Of a stretch of 64,000 bases of DNA, positions 32,936 through 44,299 are shown piece after piece (position 1 is the first letter of the stretch; each line of letters begins with the position of its first letter). The DNA comes from Schistosoma mansoni (taxonomy: Eukaryota; Platyhelminthes; Trematoda; Strigeidida; Schistosomatidae). The position numbers and the translations under genes were made by a program. The notes beneath the pieces are model-generated. The model did no database searches, was not told the DNA's origin, and saw nothing but the letters and a program-made list of their open reading frames with translations. The stretch spans positions 24,049,510 through 24,113,509 of the forward strand of contig NC_031496.1 of assembly GCF_000237925.1 (NCBI RefSeq). The letters are read 5' to 3'.

Positions 32936-33222
32936 AAAGATGGATAGTGGCTAGCAGTGGAATCCAGGACGCGTGTTTCATCCTATTTGGGACTCGTCAG
33001 CTGGATGTACCTGCATCTCAGAGTTGATGTTCACTCTGGCACTCGAACCCAGTACCTTTCGCTCCAAAGGTCATCGCGTTATCCACTCGGCCACTGAGTC
33101 CTGATAGTCACTTGCTTGTGCAATGGAGTAAAGTTTAAATTCACTTATGCCAAATAAAGACTGACCAGTTGCAGTCCTAACACATCGATGGGAAGATTCA
33201 AACAAACAATACCAAGTGAATT
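32936..33222. mobile_element. Class A SINE inserted in a PLE terminal repeat, with target-site duplication
   Basis: Flanked by the perfect 11 bp repeat taaattaaccc (32925-32935 and 33223-33233), which marks a retroposition event. The inserted unit is body and head on minus (32936-33145), followed by the tail on plus (33147-33222), so the inversion was part of the inserted DNA. Confidence 0.85.
32962..33006 (-). ncRNA. Hammerhead ribozyme, class A (complete core)
   Basis: Minus strand: ATCCAG / CTGACGAG / GTCC(CAAATA)GGAT / GAAA / ACACGCGT / C / CTGGAT. Helix I is fully Watson-Crick over six pairs. Helix II closes with a G-U pair. One change breaks the helix III palindrome. Confidence 0.85.
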
Positions 33223-34353
33223 TAAATTAACCCAAGTTTAAATTGCACAAAAGAACTCCAAAGTCTTAAAACAATACAGAATTAAAGTATATAACAAAAC
33301 AACGAACATCCTTCGAAATGCTTTAGTTCGCATAAAGCAAGAAAATACCCTTTATGTCAACATAATTGTGTCTACAAATTAAGATGTGTCGATTGTAATG
33401 ACTTCTATGTTGAAAAGTCATCCATCTTGTGGAATCTTGATTCGAGTTAAAGAACATCTTAGGTACTGAAACAAACCACCTAATAATCCCATATAACTGG
33501 AAAGACTTCAAACTAAATCGGCAATAGCAATCCATACCATTTTCAATAACCATCAAGTCGATATTAAAGACACCAAAATAATATAAAAAGACTTTTCCAG
33601 CTACGATGAAAGACGAGTCGCTGAAGCTTCATATATTGCTTAATTCTACTGCCTCCAATAGAAAAGAAGGCATCATTATCCATCCAACTTGGACCATTTA
33701 TCCGAACTACTATGTCTGATTATTTTCACATCTCACAACATTATCGTACACAAAAATTCAGCTCTATCCTTTCGCACCACAAATATCACATTTTTTTCAT
33801 CCTTTAACATACGCAAAAATATCCAAACATGACTCACATAAATCACATTGACATGGTCAGACCTGCTTTTGATTGATCACACCAGATATACTTACTTTGT
33901 TCCATGGAACCATCGAAACTTGGATTAATTTAGTTTATTTCATTCTTCTCTGAAGAAGTGGCTTACACTGAGTCACAAAACGTCAGAAAATTTAATTTTT
34001 CTACTCATCGGGATATTACAAATACGTTAGTCTTATTAATAACAATCTACCTAATGTTCAATTTATTTAAAATTATCAAGTCAAACCTTGGTAATGAAAC
34101 CCTTTGCAACATAATCGTTTGACGTTGACTTACAGTCAGTTATTCTTAAATACACTACACTAATACTTAATCGTATCCAGGTTTACTCAAAACATAATTT
34201 CTATGTAGATTAAAATGCTTATCATTGAATTTTCTCTAAAGTCTCAACAACTGTTAACTCAATTCTCTATGTCTGAAGAATGATCTTTGTAATTGTTCTA
34301 TGTAAATCTGTTTTTCATAAATTTCTTGTCCCAACTTGTTCTCCATTTTTCAG

Positions 34354-34505
34354 CATCCTCCGTACTTCCACAAATTGGTTCATTGACTGGCGGAGCTCCT
34401 ACTTCGAATTCAACTGTTACAACAACAAGTTTAGTTAAACCAGCATTCGGGTTTCAATCACCATTAACTACTTCAACAAGTTCTGCCAATAAAATTGGAC
34501 TATAA
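34354..34505 (+). CDS. NUP58: NUP58-like, last exon
   Basis: Acceptor ccatttttcag, phase 1 (G|CA gives Ala), 152 nt to the TAA at 34503-34505. It encodes a low-complexity Ser/Thr-rich tail with AFGFQ, in keeping with the C-terminal FG region. The eight exons total 1,029 nt, exactly 343 codons including the stop, so the phases are self-consistent. The gene is convergent with LSm8, whose stop lies at 36450 on the other strand; a LINE fragment fills the space between them. Confidence 0.8.
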
Positions 34506-34714
34506 CTTCTAGTATGAAGGAATTAGTTCATTTTCTAGAATTTTGAATTAGAAGTACATGCCAGAAAATTTCATCTATTTTAACGTAATTAGTAATGTAT
34601 ATTCCAACAAACTTGTGTGATAAATGTATATAAATTTTTTCGTACCACTAATGTTCATTTATTGAAATGACTACTTATTTTTGTACATTCTTTAAAAGAA
34701 ACTGGGGTAGTAAT

Positions 34715-34985
34715 AATGTAGTGTGGTCTACTTATATTCATATAAGTAGTATATGATGATGCTCAGACATAGAATGTATTTTGGCAGAAGACCGATAAGG
34801 AAAGAACTGAAATGAGGCGCAATGGGTAGGAAAATGCACAAACAATGGAATTAGAGAAGATGGATTGATATTTACAAGAGGAACAGTGAAGATTGAGACA
34901 ATTGGTTATTTTGCAAATTAACTGTTTGCTGTATGGTTATCGGAATTTAGTGAGATAGTCTGTAATTTGTGCTTAAATTCATTCG
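34715..34985 (+). repeat. Dispersed repeat R3
   Basis: Second copy, just after the NUP58 stop. A shorter minus-strand relative occurs at 45905-45960 (tgtggatataagtagctcac), and also in the duplicated copy at 60225-60280. Confidence 0.6.
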
Positions 34986-35173
34986 ATTGTCCCCAGTCGT
35001 GTTTTGTTCATTACAATAATAGTAGCAGAATTCAAGATACTAAACCTGTGTGAGTGTCGATTACTTCATACTATCCAAATGAAATGTTTTGTATCCCGTA
35101 ACTAATAGACAACTAGAAGCTATTAGTTTACGTTAAATTCTCAAGATTATTGTTGTGTTGAGACTCAAAATCT

Positions 35174-36290
35174 CAGTCAGCTACAACGTAGGATAAGGCA
35201 CACATATGCATCGGTCCAAGTTGCCATATCTCGTTAGCACAACAAGATGAACACCGAATTCATAAAAGTAGTTAATTTTGTGGTGGAAATATATATAAAA
35301 GAAAGGTTGTATATATGGATATAATACAGGAAGGAAGACAGATATGAAGCAATTTTAATCTCAAGGTTGAAGGGAAGATAAAGAGTGTATACACCTACAC
35401 CATTGTGATCGATTCTAAGCCATATCACCTAGAGTCTCCAACCATTGGTTACGATAGTCACACGGATTACAACCAAGTAGTCTGCATCTACCAACATGGC
35501 TCAGACTAGAAGTTAGTGACTTCAAGCACTGATGCCATGTTTTGGTTTGGCCGCCCCTAACTCTCTTCCAACCATCCCCTACACTAGTCAACATTGCGCG
35601 TCGTGGTAATCGATGTTCAGGCATACGTAACACGTGGCCCAACCATCTCAGTCGATGAAGATTTACAACCTCATCAACTGATTTACCATCATTCCCTAAT
35701 ACCCTGCGTCTAACCTCACTATTACTCACCCGGTTATCCCAGCAGATGCGAGCAATATTTCTAAGGCATCTGTGGTCAAATACTAGTAACCTACGAGTAT
35801 CTTCTACTCCTAAAGGCCATGTTTCACAGCCGTAAAGTAGAACAGAGCGAACTGCTGCGCAGTATACTTGTCCCTTAATTGATAGACGGACATCTCGTCT
35901 TCGCCATAAGTGACGTAAGTTGACAGAAGCCAAACGAGCTCTTTGAATCCGTGCAGAGATTTCGTCCGACACCAACCCATTAGGGTTGATCAGACTTCCA
36001 AGATAAGTGAAGTTGTCAACGCGTTCGACTACTTCACTCCCTATCCTTAGTTCAGGTGTTGACGTAGGCCAGCCCTGGAGTAACAATTTACATTTGGATG
36101 GGGAGAAACGCATCCCAAACATCCTGGCATTATTACTGAGTTCCAACAGAAGACTCTGCATTTTGTTAGCGTCTTCACCAAACAGGACTATGTCATCTGC
36201 GTATTCTAAGTCGATAAGTGGACCTCCTGGTAGGTGATTAATTCCTGAAAATTCAGTCGAAGAGAGTGTTATTCGACTCAAAATCTGGCA
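35174..36290 (-). mobile_element. Second LINE family (YADD reverse transcriptase), 5'-truncated
   Basis: Encodes 288 open codons at 35415-36281: IDLEYADDIVLFGEDANKMQ (catalytic YADD), then RFSPSKCKLLLQGW, FTYLGSLINPNGL and the distal region RRLLVFDHRCLRNIARICW. Translation could run on past the Met-Ala at the 3' end into QNRSQWCRC but for one stop at 35415. The 3' end is a CTGA/CAGT repeat near 35174. It lies between the convergent NUP58 and LSm8 genes. Schistosome CR1-like (SR1/Perere) elements have this layout, but I cannot fix the clade by eye. Confidence 0.85.
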
Positions 36291-36449
36291 TAGATAGTTC
36301 GTACTTAATAAATGAATAGTTATATACTATGCTGTGTCGCAATTAATCGTCACTTAACAATAAATAATGTGGAAAGAATTGTGCTATTTTAAAAATAAGA
36401 ACCGTATACTACAAATGATAGCAATTTATTTGTTATATGTAAACATAAT

Positions 36450-36540
36450 TTAATGTACAACAGGATTAAGAGGTTCAGCACGAAGTTGTGAAAAATCAAT
36501 TCGCCTATCTAGATCTTCATCAAGTTCTCCGACTACAGCC
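36450..36540 (-). CDS. LSM8: LSm8, last exon
   Basis: Encodes AVVGELDEDLDRRIDFSQL and then RAEPLNPVVH before the TAA. Human LSm8 ends AVIGEIDEETDSALDLGNI-RAEPLNSVAH, so the match is nearly residue for residue. The acceptor is tttttccag and the Val codon is completed across the splice (GT|G). LSm8 is the subunit that makes the nuclear LSm2-8 ring, which binds the 3' end of U6 snRNA. The ring contact RAEPLN is intact. Confidence 0.95.
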
Positions 36541-36645
36541 CTGGAAAAAATAGCATAGTACAAATAAATATTGCATCATTTAAAGTTTCAACCTCAGAAC
36601 TAGTAATTTTGCAACTAACTACAGCTTTATATCAACACAACTTAC

Positions 36646-36773
36646 ACATTCTGTCCTCGAATAATAAATAAACCCAATGGAACTTGTTCAACACCTTCAG
36701 TTGGACTGAAAACTCGTTCATGGCTATCTTTGATAACAAGATTGACAACATTATCAAATCCTTTTAATGTACC
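36646..36773 (-). CDS. LSM8: LSm8, middle exon (Sm1-Sm2 core)
   Basis: 128 nt, acceptor ctttactag, donor GTAAGTTG. It encodes GTLKGFDNVVNLVIKDSHE, then RVFS, GVEQVPLGLFIIRGQNV. It corresponds to GTLKGFDQTINLILDESHERVFS and GVEQVVLGLYIVRGDNV of human LSm8. The RNA-binding loop residues of the Sm1 fold (KGFDNVVN) and the Sm2 signature (IIRGxNV) are present. The intron to the last exon is about 105 bp; the intron to the upstream exon is 2.35 kb and contains repeats. Confidence 0.95.
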
Positions 36774-36889
36774 CTAGTAAAGTGAGTAATTTTATTAAGA
36801 TTAGCTAGGATGACAAGGATGGTAAACAAAATAATTTTATCATCATTCATATAGAAATTCAAAATGGAATGAAAATTCACGGCCGGCGC

Positions 36890-37410
36890 ACGGCTTTTGC
36901 CCCCAAATGCCTTGGTACGGCCGAGAGTGGGGAGAGCCCACTCTCCCTCTCCAAATGCTCTCACATGGCCACGCGTATATAGCCTCTGTCACGGAAGTCC
37001 TACTCACTGCCTTCCCGTAAAGAGGGTGTCGTTTACGAAATTGAGAGGACGAAAAGCGAATGTCCGACGCTTCAACCGGGTTGGTGTACACGGAAAATCC
37101 ATCTAGGGGAGTTAGAAAACCCTGATTCAAAACCAGTGGTGCTCCAGTATCCTGAGGGAACAAATGGCGTACGAATCAATCGTTGGTCACCGGCTACCGT
37201 GGGACTGCATCTTCTTACGATGCTCCACTGCCTTGTGGATTAGAATTTTAGGTCAAAGGCTCCGGGTGTGACCCCCTAAGAAAACCACCCGCTTCAGTTT
37301 GGGCACCTGGGCAGTATCACAGCCCTCACAAATCGAATGAGATTTGTGCGGCGCATGTGTATCTGGTGCTTTTTGTATCAATATCTATGTTTAAATAAAT
37401 AAATAATGTT
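36890..37410 (+). repeat. Dispersed repeat R1
   Basis: Near full length, in the LSm8 intron antisense to the gene, ending in aaataaataaat. Slight internal deletion near 37140. Confidence 0.75.
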
Positions 37411-37689
37411 ATGATCTGTATTTTGTTAATGATTAATAAAAAGCTTTATTATATTCACCAGGAAAATGTAGACGAGGTCATGTAAACGAGAAGATAGCTT
37501 GTCGGAATATATATAAATACTAGATAGTACCACAAAAAAATAACTAGTTTATGTTAAATTAATATTCAAGGTAATCTTCCGAAAGCCTACTACATAGGAT
37601 TATAGGGAGGTTTATCAAAACGATGTGAAAGGATAGTAGTATTTGTTTTAGATCAATAGCCGATTACTGATATTGTACTTCAGACAACA

Positions 37690-37917
37690 CTAGTGAAGGC
37701 AGAAAGGATTTGAAAAACAAGCCGTTAGTAAGACTGATGGAAGATTTTGGTGAAGAAAGTGTACTCTTGCCGAGCAATTTACTGATACTGAGAAGAGACG
37801 AATCAGTTGATATAAAAGGGGTAAATCTGACAACTAAGTATTACAGAAGATTTGGGCAGTTGTTATCAACGCAAAATAAAGGGAAAATGAAATTAACTCT
37901 AAATCCGGAGTAGAGAG
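37690..37917 (+). other. Short ORF of retroelement flavour in the LSm8 intron
   Basis: An open reading of ~67 residues (EESVLLPSNLLILRRDESVD) is loosely like the end of a BEL/Pao-type pol protein. Nothing else of such an element is recognisable nearby. If it is one, it is an old fossil scrap. I would not call it a host gene. Confidence 0.25.
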
Positions 37918-38271
37918 TATGAAGCTCGCACATTATAAATATGATATATATATGAGTGACTAGAATTTTTCCGTTCCTTGTATTTCATTGATAAAAATAA
38001 ATATTAGTAAATCAACTGTTCTCTGGTTTATTGATTCATACTCAATCTATCCTGGCATATAAGATAGGATTTTGTGCTTGTTTCAGCTACGAATTGACTG
38101 TTGTTGTTGAGCTGGATGTGTTGTGGAACCATTCAGTATTCTATAAATATATTTCTGTATAAATATTCTGAGAAGCTGTGACAGTCTTTCAATTTATACA
38201 ACATCGGTTACATTATCTTTGTAAATCTAACAAATTCTCAATAGTTGGAATTGCTTTTGTAATTATTTAAA

Positions 38272-38450
38272 TAGTTGAAAGCGTGAGTCAATCGAAGCTC
38301 GACCACCATGGAAAACCTGAGAGTACTGGAAGGCCGTTTCGCCCCATTGTGGGACTCCTCAGCAGTGCGCATCCACGAGTCGAGGTCGTGATTTCAACTA
38401 TGAAAATACTAAATCTCCACAAAAACCCTCTTCTGATAATTAATTGACAC
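38272..38450 (-). mobile_element. Class B SINE, partial, inverted junction
   Basis: 3' end, ribozyme on minus (CTGAGGAG, GAAA; cleavage triplet TTC in place of GTC), then at ~38385 a switch to the plus-strand tail (gatttcaactatgaaaatac) and inter-unit sequence. It lies in the LSm8 intron. Confidence 0.75.
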
Positions 38451-38659
38451 GTATGCTGCAGCGTGTTGTCTTTCCTATCGTAATGAATTATTCCATTCAC
38501 TCATAATCAAATTTTGATGATTCTACCTGTCAAAATATTTTTTTCCTCATCTATCGCCGCTTTGCTTTTGATCGTACATTTTCTCTTGTGTGTGTGAACA
38601 ATTTAAATTGTTTCTATTAATTATTGGTATTCTAGCTCGGTATAAATATGTTACTTCTT

Positions 38660-39010
38660 GGTATGCAAAGATGGATAGTGACTAGCAGTGAAATTCAGGA
38701 CGCGCGTTTCGTACTATTTGGGACTCGTCAGCTGGGTGTACCTGCATCTCACAGTTGATGTTCACTCTGGCACTCGAACCCAGTAACCTTCGCTTCAAAC
38801 GCCATCGCGTTATCCACTCGGCCACTGAGTCCTGATAGCCACTTGCTTGTGCGATGGGGTGAAGTTTAAGTTCATTTAGTATTGTTTGTTTGAATCTTTC
38901 CATCGATGTGTTAGGACTGCAACTGGTCAGTCTCTAATTGGTATATGTGCATACTGTGCAGTCCTAACACATCGATGAGAAGATTCAAACAAACAATACT
39001 GAATGAATTT
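38660..39010 (-). mobile_element. Class A SINE with a tail placed before the head (permuted), plus inverted tail
   Basis: Read on minus: tail (gactgaccagttgcagtcct...aaacaatactaaatgaac), directly followed by head (cttcaccccatcgcacaagc), tRNA-like part and ribozyme. Beyond 38958 a plus-strand tail follows (cagtcctaacacatcgatga). The ribozyme at 38694-38737 has weakened helix I and II pairing. It lies in the LSm8 intron. Confidence 0.8.
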
Positions 39011-39123
39011 ATGTTACTCCTTACTGATAAATTTTTGTTTGTTTGGGAATTAGCACTTCTTTTAACTTGACTAAACTAAATTGAGTATATAAATACATAT
39101 AATTCAAAAAAAACTTCACTTAC

Positions 39124-39164
39124 GACAATAGTTCTTCCATCTGATGTTATAACATTTACCATTC
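39124..39164 (-). CDS. LSM8: LSm8, upstream exon (first exon not found)
   Basis: A 41 nt exon between tataccag and GTAAGTG reading (R)MVNVITSDGRTIV, against RTVAVITSDGRMIV in human LSm8. It enters in phase 1, so one base of the Arg codon comes from an earlier exon. Human LSm8 has only about ten residues before this point, so a first exon of roughly 30 coding bases is expected to the right of 39164. I could not identify it. The visible exons give 86 residues of an expected ~96. Confidence 0.85.
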
Positions 39165-39169
39165 CTGGT

Positions 39170-40605
39170 ATATATAAAGAAAATGGTTAAAGAAAGTAGA
39201 ATTCCCTAGATGATAGATATGCAATATTGATATTCTGTTTACTGATCCACTGAAATTGATTGCGTGTACATCCTACGAGCATAGACTATACATGAAATAT
39301 TTGATGAATACATTCAAAGTTATTGTAACGAAAATAAGCGAAATAAAAAAGAAATAGCTTGAATGAAAGAAAAGACTGATATGCGTAAACAACGAGATTT
39401 AGTGAATAGAAGGTAACTTTTATTGGCCTTACATTCGTTTTCAGCTGTGAGCTAGTATATTAGTCCAATTATTTAGTATCTTTTCCTGGTATGCTCAGCT
39501 GGACTACTCACTCAGTCGATTATCTTGTATATTTGTACCATAGGATCACAAACTACTTCTTTATATTAAATTGCATGCGATAATCACGCGGAGCACAACC
39601 AGTTAGCCTATAAACACACACCTACACGCTTCAGTCGAACAGTCAATAACATTATGAACTGTTACTAAGTCACAGTTGCATTTTTTTTTTCATTTATTTA
39701 AGCGAAAAGCTAATTGATTTGAAGTTATCAGATAGTTGGGAAAAAACAACGTACACAAATTGACATAGAATTTTACTTATATAATATACGCATATTATTT
39801 CATATAAATATAATGAAATTATATTTGCAAAGAGAAAGCGAATAAGATCAAATGGAGGAGAAGAATAAAATAATATGGTTTTTTTAAATATGAAAATGTA
39901 TATCTAAATGGTGTAAGAAGGAACCACTATCACTACATCCTCCTACAACTACTATGGTTGATTTCGAACTAACAAACACCAAATTTTTAACCAACAAGAA
40001 AAAGGATACGGCCAACATATGCTTCTAATTCGGACGCCATAAATCAGTACCTAAAAAAAAATTTAATAAATAAAACTAAGATATGATTGAGAAATCAAAC
40101 AAAGATACAACAAAAAAAGTAGGTAACAATAGAATATGTTTAGTAGGAAATACAAATACAACCCAGATTCGTATATCGTTCTATTGAGGAAATCTTTTCT
40201 AATAAAACACTACAAGAGAAGCCAATTAATTCATAAGGAAGAATGAGAACGTTTCAGCGAAGGAAATCATGTTTTCGATGAAGCTGTACAATCTCATCGG
40301 AATTGTAAACAGTCTAAGGAATCGATCACATGTACAGAAACATATTTGTACAATTATGGATTCTACTCAGCTGCTAACAACCTAAAATTATGGTAGTGTT
40401 TATTAAAAGGAAACAAGTGTACATACTCTAAACAGGGAATGTCTTCAGTAAATTGAAATAACATAAAAAGATAAAATAATAATACAGAAGAATTGAAAAG
40501 TGAGAAAGAAGGTTTGGTGTGGGAATAATATGAATCCATTTTATTTTCCCACATTCTTATAAGATGCTTACAAACTATCTAATACTTTAAAATTATAATG
40601 GAAAT
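39170..40605. other. Upstream of the LSm8 exon, nothing recognised
   Basis: AT-rich sequence. The expected ~30 nt first coding exon of LSm8 could be here or further right, but I cannot single it out. Confidence 0.5.
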
Positions 40606-40611
40606 GAGCAT

Positions 40612-40932
40612 AGTAAGCAAAGGTGGATAGTGACTAGCAATGGAATGCAGGACTGAGTGGATAATGCGATGGCGTTTGAAGCGAAAGGTATTGGGTTCGA
40701 GTCTCTGAGTGAACATCAACTCTGAGATGCAGGTACATCTAAATAGGACGAAACGCGCGTCAAACTGGATTCCACTGCTAGCCACTATCCATCTTTGCTT
40801 ACAATGCTTGTGAATTAAGGCTATACCGAGGCAATACGCACAGTATGAACATATGCCAATTAGAGACTGACCAGTTGCAGTCCTAACACATCAATGGGAA
40901 GATTCAAACAAACAATACTAAATGAATTTAGA
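40612..40932 (+). mobile_element. Class A SINE, ribozyme core deleted
   Basis: A short minus piece (40612-40650) is joined to a plus unit from box A to the tail. In the ribozyme the CTGACGAGTCCC strand is missing (acatctaaataggacgaaac) and aaa is inserted after the cleavage site. Confidence 0.8.
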
Positions 40933-40994
40933 AATGAACATTCTTCTAAATATGTAGGCGATTAAAAATGAATATGTATGTCATAGTGTTGTTA

Positions 40995-41270
40995 ATAAGA
41001 TCAGAAAAATTTGTTTCAGATTATTGTATCCCGAAGAGAATTGTGAATGATAACTCTGAGGACTATTTATGGACCAATGTATAATGTATATTTCCTATTG
41101 TATAATTGTTAAGTAACTGAACTATGTATATTCATGTTCCTTTTATTATGAGCTTTATTAACTGGCTGGGCTAGGCAGAAAGCAGGACTGATAAGTACTC
41201 AAGACTGCTCACACGGCTTTGTGTATCATTAGGTAATCGGTAAATTCGCTGCTCTCTCATTGGTGGTCAT
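40995..41270 (+). repeat. Dispersed repeat R4, shorter copy
   Basis: gagctttatt is joined directly to aactggctgggctaggcaga, skipping the ~200 bp middle part seen at 250-460. Confidence 0.6.
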
Positions 41271-41874
41271 ATCATGTCATATATTTAACCAGGCATGCAT
41301 ATACGCACTCAATCGATATAACACAGATAAACAAAGTTACGGACAGTTTTGGAACATCGAAATTGTGAGTAAAAATTATAGAGTTAACAAATGTTAGATG
41401 GTTGATTAATAAAGTAACTGAAAAATGACTGTTAAGTCCTTCCAAGTTATTTATATCAGGTCGTTAGCTTAATAATATTCCTTGATCAGAATATGTTTTA
41501 GAGAATGAAATTGAAGGCACTATAATCTTTCCTTCGTATGATATCATTTCAATAATAAAGACAGAAGGAATTAAATGTAAAAAAGTTGATGAAAGCATTA
41601 AACAAAGGTTCGTATTTGACTTATATTCTTAACTCATTATATACTGACAAGACTGTCTAATATATAGTGTTTGTCCATAGTTTTATAATACAGAAGTAGC
41701 AGATAAAATATTAGTAGTAAACAGATAAATAAATGCACCAATGCATGATCATTACTTAATTAAACCTTATACTGTCATGGAGGAGTATATGCCGTCCACC
41801 AGGATTCTTCTTTGAACCCTCATCCTGGGCAATCAACAATTAAATAATTTCAAACAATAAACATCTTAATTGAT

Positions 41875-42190
41875 TTCGTATTCTTCGAATCTTCCAAGTG
41901 ACGTTTAAGACTGCAATTAATCAATCCCTAATATATATACGCACATCCTGAGCAGATTATTTCAATATTCCCATAAATCACGAACATTGAAGACAAAGAT
42001 GGATGCTATCTAGCAGAACAATAAAAGGAGCGCATTTCGACATCTTGAAAGACTCGCAAGGTAAGAATATCCCAAATTTGATGTTCACTATGTGACTCGA
42101 ATCCAGTATCGTTTGCTTCAAACGCCATCGTATTACACACCTAGTTGGTGAGTCCAGGTAGCCACTAGCTTGTACGATTGAGTTCAAGAT
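41875..42190 (-). mobile_element. Class A SINE, old
   Basis: Recognisable head (agccactagcttgtacgatt), box B (gactcgaatcc) and tail, but the ribozyme region has diverged too far to fold (gcgcatttcgacatcttgaa). Paired head-to-head with the copy at 42190-42430. Confidence 0.65.
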
Positions 42191-42430
42191 TCAAACAACT
42201 GATACAAAATTGATTCAAATTTACCGCATTGCACAAGATAGTGACAATCTCGACGAACTAGCTACGTGGATAAAGCGAAGGAGTTTGAAACGACACTAGC
42301 TTTGAATCCCGTAGTGAACATCAACTCTGAGATGCACGCACATCCAGCTGACGAGTCCCAATTAGGACGAAACCGCGTCCTGGATTCCACCACTAGCCAC
42401 CATAGATCTCTGCTTGTAATATACACCTTG
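42190..42430 (+). mobile_element. Class A SINE, head-to-head with the copy on its left
   Basis: Head ttaccgcattgcacaag, then box A-like gtggataaagcg, box B tttgaatcc and an intact ribozyme. Tail lost after ctctgcttgtaat. Confidence 0.75.
42352..42385 (+). ncRNA. Hammerhead ribozyme, class A (complete)
   Basis: ATCCAG / CTGACGAG / GTCC(CAATTA)GGAC / GAAA / ACCGCGT / C / CTGGAT. Helix I is perfect although the surrounding SINE is old, which hints that the fold is kept. Helix III is one base shorter than the common ACGCGCGT. Confidence 0.82.
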
Positions 42431-43339
42431 GGTGAAAAAAGTTGATCCACACTCATACGAATGACTAAATACTCAAGTCATGGAGAAACAAAAGAAACAG
42501 GACAGAGAGTGTAATCAGATAGATTAGCGGTCAAAGATTAATTGCAAGCTAATACATGACTCATTTAGGCCATAGTAATTAATATTAGACCATATCGCAT
42601 TAAATCATTGTTCAAATGACAAGATTAACTGGCCTAATTAATACACCTGTGGTTCAGTAGTGGTTAACACACTCAAACGCCAACCAACCACTCTCATTCC
42701 AACATTCATATAAAACCTTTGAAATCCAGAAAACCTGTACTTCATAACCGAATTAATTTTATGCACATGCTTGGAAAAATAATTGCTCTCACTAACATTC
42801 TAATCACTCCACACAATGATAAATTCATATTCCAAATCTACAACACCGACTCAGTTAAGTCAACACTTGTACGCGTATACCTGAAACTAGGTTTTGTAAA
42901 ACAATAAAACCATACATTTATTACTGTAGGATCAAACGAGAAATTCACCGTAAACCAATCATTCGCTCCAAATGCTCTTTCGTTTTTAAAACACAAGATA
43001 GTAAATGCTAGTAACACACAGTTCAACTGCTCTGTCACTTGGTCATAAACAACTAAAAAGGATATGTCACAAATCTCCATCCACCCAAGTTGCCATACCT
43101 CGCATCAGCACACTTGAAAGAAATTCCCAATATCATAAAAATAATGTCAACAAACATTCTCAAAATAGTCACCAACAATCACATGAACATGTAGATAGAA
43201 ACATATCAAAACAAGTACAGTTTACTTTCAAAACAATTGTATCTACAAATACAGATTACTATGCACAACAAGTTCAGCAAATGGCTACATTGCTTCCCCA
43301 TATATCTAAATATATACATATATATATAAGCATAAACGC
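42430..43339. other. 3' of the PTCD1-like gene, nothing recognised
   Basis: Short frames only (42719-42907 on plus, 42838-43080 on minus), with no family resemblance. A ~30 bp scrap at 43085 resembles the second LINE family's 3' end. Confidence 0.5.
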
Positions 43340-43470
43340 TTAACGAGGTTTATCCACAGGACTTTCACGCAGCCAAGATTTATAGATCTTATAAAATCTA
43401 TAAAATGAACGAACAGCATTTGGATAGACACGAAATCCACCAGTTTCTGATCCTTGAACAGGTGAACCAT
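43340..43470 (-). CDS. PTCD1: PTCD1-like, last exon
   Basis: Acceptor attacggtag, completed as G|AT (Asp) with the previous exon, 131 nt to the TAA at 43340-43342. SFYRFYKIYKSWLRESPVDK is the counterpart of KIDGFRAYYKQWLTVMPAEE near the end of human PTCD1. With the other four exons this gives roughly 580 codons, against about 700 for the human protein, so 100-120 N-terminal residues (mitochondrial targeting region) are unaccounted for. Confidence 0.85.
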
Positions 43471-43974
43471 CTACCGTAATAAAAAGAAAATAAGGTAAAA
43501 ATGACCATAGTATGGATGCCTTTGGAGATTGTTCAAATTGGAAAATAGACAAAACATCACAAACTGATTTTAGATAAACAACAACCCTTGAAAATTAAAC
43601 AGCATCTGACAAATGTTTTTTTTTACAGTAAGTGACTTCTCAGCCAGTAGTCGACAATTGCAATCAATCCGCCAATCGAGACTGGCACTTCCACGTCTCA
43701 CAACAAACATGCTACCTTCCGACCACTATCGGGTTCTCATACATTCTTCTTCATTGTCGATTTATGTCAATTCGTGGCATTATATGAATATCATTCAATC
43801 CCATGATTATACCCATCATTCACAGCAGTTTTATCTCACAAGAACTTCGAGATTCTTTAAAAAAAAGCCATTTCAGAATATTTCCTATCAAGATTGGCAA
43901 AGTTGTTGAAGAAAATCTATCACTAAAAATTACTATGGAAAACAACTGGAAAGAGGTCAAAGAAGAACTTCAAC

Positions 43975-44260
43975 ATGTCGTGAACAGACCGAATCGCGAC
44001 ACTAAGGAGCATTGCTCAACAGTCAATTGAATGGAACTCGTCACTATGCATCAACTTCCTTGATTATGAGAAAGCATTTGACAATGTGGATAGGAGAACA
44101 TTATGGGAACTTATTCGACACTATGGTGAACGTGAGAAAATCGTCAACATCATACGGAATTCATATGACGGACTACACTGCAAAGTGGTGCATGGAGCAA
44201 AGATGACAGACACATTCCAAGTGAGGAGCAGTATCAGACAAGGCTGGATGAATAGTTCAC
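43975..44260 (+). mobile_element. RTE LINE, internal RT fragment
   Basis: INFLDYEKAFDNVDRRTLWE and [19 protein letters not shown] match the RT palm of the RTE family ([31 protein letters not shown]). Both ends are lost, with no 3' repeat tail. Confidence 0.8.
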
Positions 44261-44299
44261 ATAACAATTGGATTCAGTCGATAGGAAAAGTAATGGTAT

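Larger units (their letters stand above)
32815..34030 (+). mobile_element. Second PLE family: GIY-YIG remnant between inverted terminal repeats
   Basis: 33300-33760 reads as a degenerate GIY-YIG region (CVYKLRCVDCNDFYVEKSS). It is bracketed by inverted copies of one terminal repeat, 32825-32935 (minus) and 33930-34025 (plus), sharing gaagaagtggctta and cgtcagaaaa. The repeat carries the class C hammerhead, here damaged. The left terminal repeat is interrupted by a class A SINE. It lies in the last NUP58 intron. Old and heavily broken. Confidence 0.75.
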
